Origin: Chloromonas sp. AAM2
Lineage: Eukaryota; Chlorophyta; Chlorophyceae; Chlamydomonadales; Chlamydomonadaceae
Length of the DNA stretch: 20,884 nt
Reading direction: 5' to 3'
Assembly (NCBI GenBank): GCA_004335635.1
Contig: QAXH01002689.1
Span: 1-20,884 of the forward strand
The position numbers and the translations under genes were made by a program. Positions 11,301-17,300 of the stretch are shown here, in pieces (the first letter of the stretch is position 1; every line of letters starts with the position of its first letter). The notes below the pieces were generated by a model, which worked only from the letters and a program-made list of their open reading frames with translations, ran no database searches and was not told the DNA's origin.

Positions 11301-14300
11301 CGGTGACATAACGTCAATGCAGATCATTGATGGTGATATATAAATTGCCCTTTGATGGTGGGTAAGTCGCGGCATATCGGGACACTATTACTGAGGTAGC
11401 AGCATGCAGTCCTAGCACACACACTTGCCACATTCCCCCTCTGCAACTTAACGTCAAGCCTTAAAGGTCTGGCCTTGTTCGTACTTCAACCCACTGCCCA
11501 GTATTCTGGCATCACCTCATTTCCTGCGGGCGCCAGCTTGAGAATCTCCTGAGCCCGTGCCACGTCCTGGTCATGCACTCTTGATGCGCCCGCCAGTAGC
11601 TCGCATGCAGCGCCCACCACCAGCGCACCGCAGGACTCGGGACTGATTGGAACACTGCCTGCCACGAGCACAACGTACGTCCAACAGTGGACTGTTGCCT
11701 GCAAAGCTTTCGGTTTTGATCATGGCCAAGCAGGGATGGAAAGGCTTTGCTGTACGCTGGCATGGAGCCCTGGGGTTGGCAACCGGGCGCCCTCAGTGCT
11801 TGCAATCAGGCGCGGATACACGGCCGGTTGCGAATGCTTTACCGGTGCAGTCCCTCACCTGACCCGTTGAGGTATGACTTGGCCAGGTCCAGCCTGCCAG
11901 CCCTGAGCAGCACTGCCACGTACTGGTGCATCACATCCTGTGCCGTGGGGAAAACGAAATTCAAGTGAGGTGAAACTGACACGACGGTGAAATGAAAGTG
12001 CAATGAAAGTGAGCTGATGTCAGGCGCCAAGCACACGCATTGATATGCGAGTCTTAGCTGTAGACTGATGCAGTACGAACAGCATGCCTTGTCATGGGCA
12101 TGCCTGGGCTTGTATCATCGTCGAGCGACAAACTAGGCTAGCAACAAACTAGCAACAAACCTGAGCTGTGAGTGCCCCCAGCACTGAGGCCTGCAGCTGC
12201 CTCAGTCCGCTCCACAGCGCACTCCAGTCACTGTTGCTCCACCGGCCGCCAACCCTGCAACACAAGCAAACCACGGGAGCCTGTTTTGGCACGTCCCCGC
12301 ATTCATATGTTTTCACCAGCAGCCAGCGCATATAGAACACACAGAAGCTGTTGTCTCAAGGTGCCCATGCACGTGTGTAAGCTGTTTGCTGCCTCGGAAG
12401 GATTGGGCCTCTGGCCTTACGTGGCATGACCTCCTTGCTATGGGACCATGTGCTGGGTGCGATCTTTAGGCCTTCCTTTCGGCATAGGAGGCTGCTACTA
12501 GCTGCTTGCGTTCCAATACACAAAACATTACTGCATTTCTGCCACATGCTCTGAGGCATGGCCCCCATGCCCTCCTGGCACCTCTAATGCTGCAGACATT
12601 CCCTTTTAGCTCACCTCTCAGCACGTGACAGCAGCCGCTGCACCACCGCCTGCGCCCCTGCCCTGTCCAAGTGCCTGAGCTCCGGCACCATCATGTGCAC
12701 CTCATGGCGTGACAGCAGCGCACCGGACTCAACCCATGTCAGGGCGTCACGCAGAGAATTCGCAGCGCTGGCGCACGCGTCCCGCTTGGCGCCATCACCT
12801 GCACACCGTCAAGCACACAAGCTGTGCGCAGGCGGAGTCGTGCAACATACTGGACGTCGCTATCACATCGGCGCTTGCACATAGACATAACCAACACAGT
12901 TATACATTGGGTGTCGCCCAGTGATCGCGTCATCTTCCATGCCATGTCTAGCTCTGTGGCTTGTCTCCAGGGCATTGCAAGAAGCAGGGCATGCAAGAAA
13001 GGCACAAGTCAGAGAAGTTTCTCCCCTGGTGGCTGCACTCTCACCGGCTGCCGCTTACTTCCTACATACAGAACAGCTTCAGGCTGAAGATGTCACGACA
13101 ATACAACAACACCCTTACCGGCTGCTGTGGCTGCCGCCTCTGCCTCCTCCACCGCTCGTTGCAGGTGCTCGAGCATATCACGCATCTCCGCCCAGGACTC
13201 GGCAGTCTGGCTCAGGGCACAGGCTGCGCACACAAAAAAGCAATGAAGCACGTGCAGCTTGATCTGCAGATCTGCTTACAGATGATGCGACACCTGTGCA
13301 GATTACGTGGGTGCCTCACTAGCAAGTGTCTGCTCTTTAATCCAAGAGTTTGCTCAACATGGGCTAATTGGACAGACAGCTAGTGCTGGTGAGCGACTGA
13401 AGACACGTATCCCTCAACTCATTGATGAGTGCAAGCAGGATTGTGCATTTGTTCCTCTTGAACACAACAAGCTGAAACAATCGATGGCAATGCAACACAG
13501 GCGGTCAACCCCCATGCAGGCCAATCTTCACTTCAAATACAAGGCCATGCAGTTGTCTCTCACCCTGGCATGCCACCTGCGTCAGCTGCATGATGTCCGG
13601 CACCAGTCGCGGCCTCTTGGCCTCATGCTCCACCAAGAGGGCGCACCATGCAGGGCGGCTACTCAGCTCACGTGACAGGAACTCGACAAGCAGCTGCCGT
13701 GCATCAGCACTGGACTGGTTCAGCAGGAAAGGAGCGGCTCTGCAAAACGGTACAGCCGGTGGTTTTGTGCACAAACCAGTAAGACCTTAAGCAGACCGTG
13801 AATCTTGCACGTGATTTGTTGAGGTTGCATGCTTTGCTTATCGGAGTGATGTTGGTGGCCCGAAACCGCGTGTGTGATGACAAGTTTATTGTCAACCTGC
13901 TACAATCTCACCATGCTTTGTTACCACATTCCTCTGGCTATGGATGTCTGCTACTTCTGCTCGCTGCCTTGCCGACTAATACAGGCCGCACCACACCTTT
14001 CAGTGATGTCAGCCTGAAGCGATTCCTCGGTGCTGCTGTGCATGATGAGCCTCAGCTGATCCAGTGGCTGCAGGGCGGCAAACCGGTCCAATGTCATCAG
14101 CCAGGCGGGACCATCAGACCCCATGTGCCCCGTGCTCAGAGCAGGCAGCGCAGTCAGCAACTGTCCTGCATGCCGCAGCATGCGGGCCACACGCCCGCTC
14201 TTCGCCGCCCCTCGCCCAATCGCCAATTCCAGCAGTGCAACCGCACTAGGCAGCTGGCGACTGGTGATGTCCATGTGCACAGCACGCTCACAGTACCATG

Positions 14301-17300
14301 ACTCGACGTCCTCAGCAGGCAGGGGAGGCATGCAGTGCGGCTCAAGCCCCCGGGCGATGACGGCCATGCACTCGGTGGCCTCACAGAGGTGTGAGAAACC
14401 GTCATTGGCCGTTTCTCTGCACGTGAGTGCGCTCTCCACCCAGTCGGGCTCGCGGTCGAGGGCGGAGAGCAGCGCGGGATCGATTGCGTCCGCGCCTCCG
14501 GGGGCCTTGGTGGGCGAGGGCAGGGCCATGGCTGCTCCATCAGCCTGCGATGCATAAAGCATGATTAATCTGCGTTTACCCGAGTTTGAACCCGGATTTG
14601 TCGCATGACTGCAAATCGCATGGGCTGTCTACTGGATACTTAACCTGTGCACACCCTATGATATAGAGTTGGCTGAACACAACCATATGAGCTACGCCTT
14701 GTTCCAGCACGTGCAGATCAGTTTCTGCTGCCTGCTTGACTAGCCATGTGCAACCCAACCTCACAGCTGGTGATTGCCGATTTCACGGCAGGGAAAGCAG
14801 GGAACTGCTGAAGAACTGGACTGTGGATTGTGAGCTGTGCTTGGTTGCTCTGCTTGACAACAGCTGCCAACCCGACCAGTTGAGTCTTAGCGCACGGCAG
14901 CCCTCACCCTGGGTAGCAGGTGCTTGTAGTCACGGGGGTCCAGTGTCTCCGGCAGGCAGTTGAGTAACGTCAGCAGGTGCGGACCCAGGGTGCAGGGCGC
15001 AGCTGACAGCAGGGTGGTTAGGGCAGTTACACTGCCCAGGGCTGCCCAGGCCTGCGCCACCTCAACCATGGGCGCGTCACGCAGCGCAGCGAACGCATCA
15101 GGCTCGTATAACCTGAACACAAGCGGGAAGGCAAACAACACACCTGCTATGCCCTCATCTGTCTTAAGATCTGATTGTTCCATATGAAGCACATGACGAC
15201 GCCCACACATGCATGCTGATGCAGAAGGGGAAAATGATCGAATGGCTAAACATAACTCAGTTGACCAACCAAGTCTAACAAGACGCTGTCCGGATGACTG
15301 AGCGTCAGAACAGGCAAGCAAAGAATGTTCCAGACCTTGATCATCCGCCAGAAACACCTGTCCGCCTAGAACACATCTGATTCTCGGGCCAGCAGCACCG
15401 CCGCTCCACCCACCCGTTGTGCAGTGCCAGCAGCAGGTTAAGCCTGTCCATGTGCCTCAGCAGCACCAGCCGCATGCGCCGCCACCATCTCGCCTCGTCC
15501 CCACTGGGCAGCTCTGAGGCCCTGGCCAGCTGCTGGCCGCTCACGTCCAGGGCGTATGACAGCAGGTGCCGCTGGGTGTGGGCTTCAGCGGCGCAGCGGG
15601 ATGTGATCACCTCCTCACACACCTGGGTGCAAATCCAATGTTTTTCCTACCGTCGTTCAGAAAGATTAAATCTCATAGAATCAACAGTGGCTTAAAAATT
15701 GAAGCTGCGGCTATCTCGCCGAACGTTGCAAAAAGGCCCTGGCAAACGTCCCGCTTGGATGCCAACAAAACAAGGTACTCCATGTGATAAGTGTGGCTCC
15801 GCACCAGTGGTCCACATTTCGAATCACATGTGAGGTCTGGCAATTTCAAATGCAAGTCCGGTGATGTTGTATAGCTTCTTGAGCCAGCTTCTGTTCCACT
15901 TGTGGGACGATAAATGCGTAGAACTGCATACGTAGACTCATATGTACAGCTCGCTCACTCACTCACCCACTGTTGGTCGGACATGGCGGCCAGGCACTCG
16001 TCAACCAACGCCTCACTGATCACTGCACTGCTCCAACGCGCCCTGGAAAACAAGGCATGGCGACGAAAATAAATGGATTGCACGATGATTGAGAACGCAT
16101 CAGTTGTTACATTTAACATTTAACCCGAGGCTGTCTGATCTACAGAGTGGCATTCACAATCAGCATGCAATCGTGAACAGCGCTTGACATCTGTATAGCA
16201 CCATCAGGCCGTGAACGCCAGAGCAGGTAGGGCAGCGTGCCAGTTGCATGCTTGCTCCAGACATCAATCACCACACCGCAGGCTTTGGCACGGACTGCAG
16301 TACCACCGCCATTGGTACCGTGCGGCACACCAGCCCCACCTCTTCACATGACAGTGGTAGACACAACGTCAATGTGCGCAGTCACTGGCATGCGTGTGCA
16401 AATTGGTTGGCTGCCGAGCCTCGCTTGCATGGCTGCCTACCTGTGCACCCCATCTGTGTCCAACCCGTAAACGTCACACAGGCGAGTAGCATCGGCCCAC
16501 TCATGCCTGGCCAGCAGCCCTGCCAGCAGCTTCTCAGGCGTGCGCCGGGCCAGCACCGACAGCTGCCATGCACAGTGCGGCCGGGTGTTGGGTTCAAGCA
16601 CAAGTAAGCCCACGTCCTCGCCCTCATTCTTGATGGACACAGCACAACCTGCAAAACACACCAAGCACTCAGGTGCCTTGAAGCACAAGATACAAGCATT
16701 ACTGCACAATTTGGGAACGCTGTCGTACAACATGCAAAAGTCACTGCACAGGACAAGTGCCATGAAGGGCGTGGTATCACAGGCCGCCTGGCATCAGCAA
16801 GTGCAGGGCTAACTGGCCTCCAACGCCTCCTGCACCTACCCGGGGTGCACTGCTCTGGCCCGCTGTTGGGCAGCCCCAGTAGGTTGATGAGGCTGGGCAG
16901 CTGAGCCAGGCCCAGGGTGCCAGAGGGGGTGGCAACGGCCAGGGAAACATCGCTTGCCCATGCAACACTGCAGGGGCTCTGCAGCAGGGCATGGGCTCAC
17001 GATTGGGCAGCCAGAATAGCATGGTGACGTGTACTAGCTCATGTACCTGCTAATGCACTGTACTGTAATGTAATGTAATGTGATGCAATATGTAATGTAT
17101 AATGTATAATGTTATGTATAATGTAATGTATAGTGAACCTCCGGTATAACCCTGATTGCTTGCAAGGTCTTCTAACCCTGTGGCTAGAATGTCCTTGGCT
17201 ATTCGTCAGCATCAAGGGCATGGAAAGGGCAAGGACATCTGATTCAGCTGCATGTGGCTGCTGGGGGCCATGCAAGTAACACGAGCGCTAGAAAACCATG

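Larger units (their letters stand above)
9147..11515 (-). other. NBAS: intron 18, unusually long (2,369 bp)
   Basis: The flanking exons are adjacent in the family alignment and close in phase 0, so this is one intron. The other 29 introns are 141-410 bp. The excess is explained by inserted sequence: a coiled-coil frame in the left half, less GC-rich unfamiliar sequence around it, and CA/CCA-rich sequence in the right half. I found no terminal inverted repeats or target duplication that would define the insert's ends. Confidence 0.85.

Noticed and set aside
10629..11343. Two overlapping plus-strand frames of 225 and 204 codons in intron 18
   Set aside because: Both frames are open over the same CA/CCA-rich DNA and give His-, Pro- and Thr-rich low-complexity text; typical chance frames.
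14579..14595. tRNA B-box-like sequence on the minus strand (GGTTCAAAC)
   Set aside because: The T-stem has a mismatch and no A-box, anticodon arm or acceptor stem can be folded around it; no tRNA or SINE is supported.
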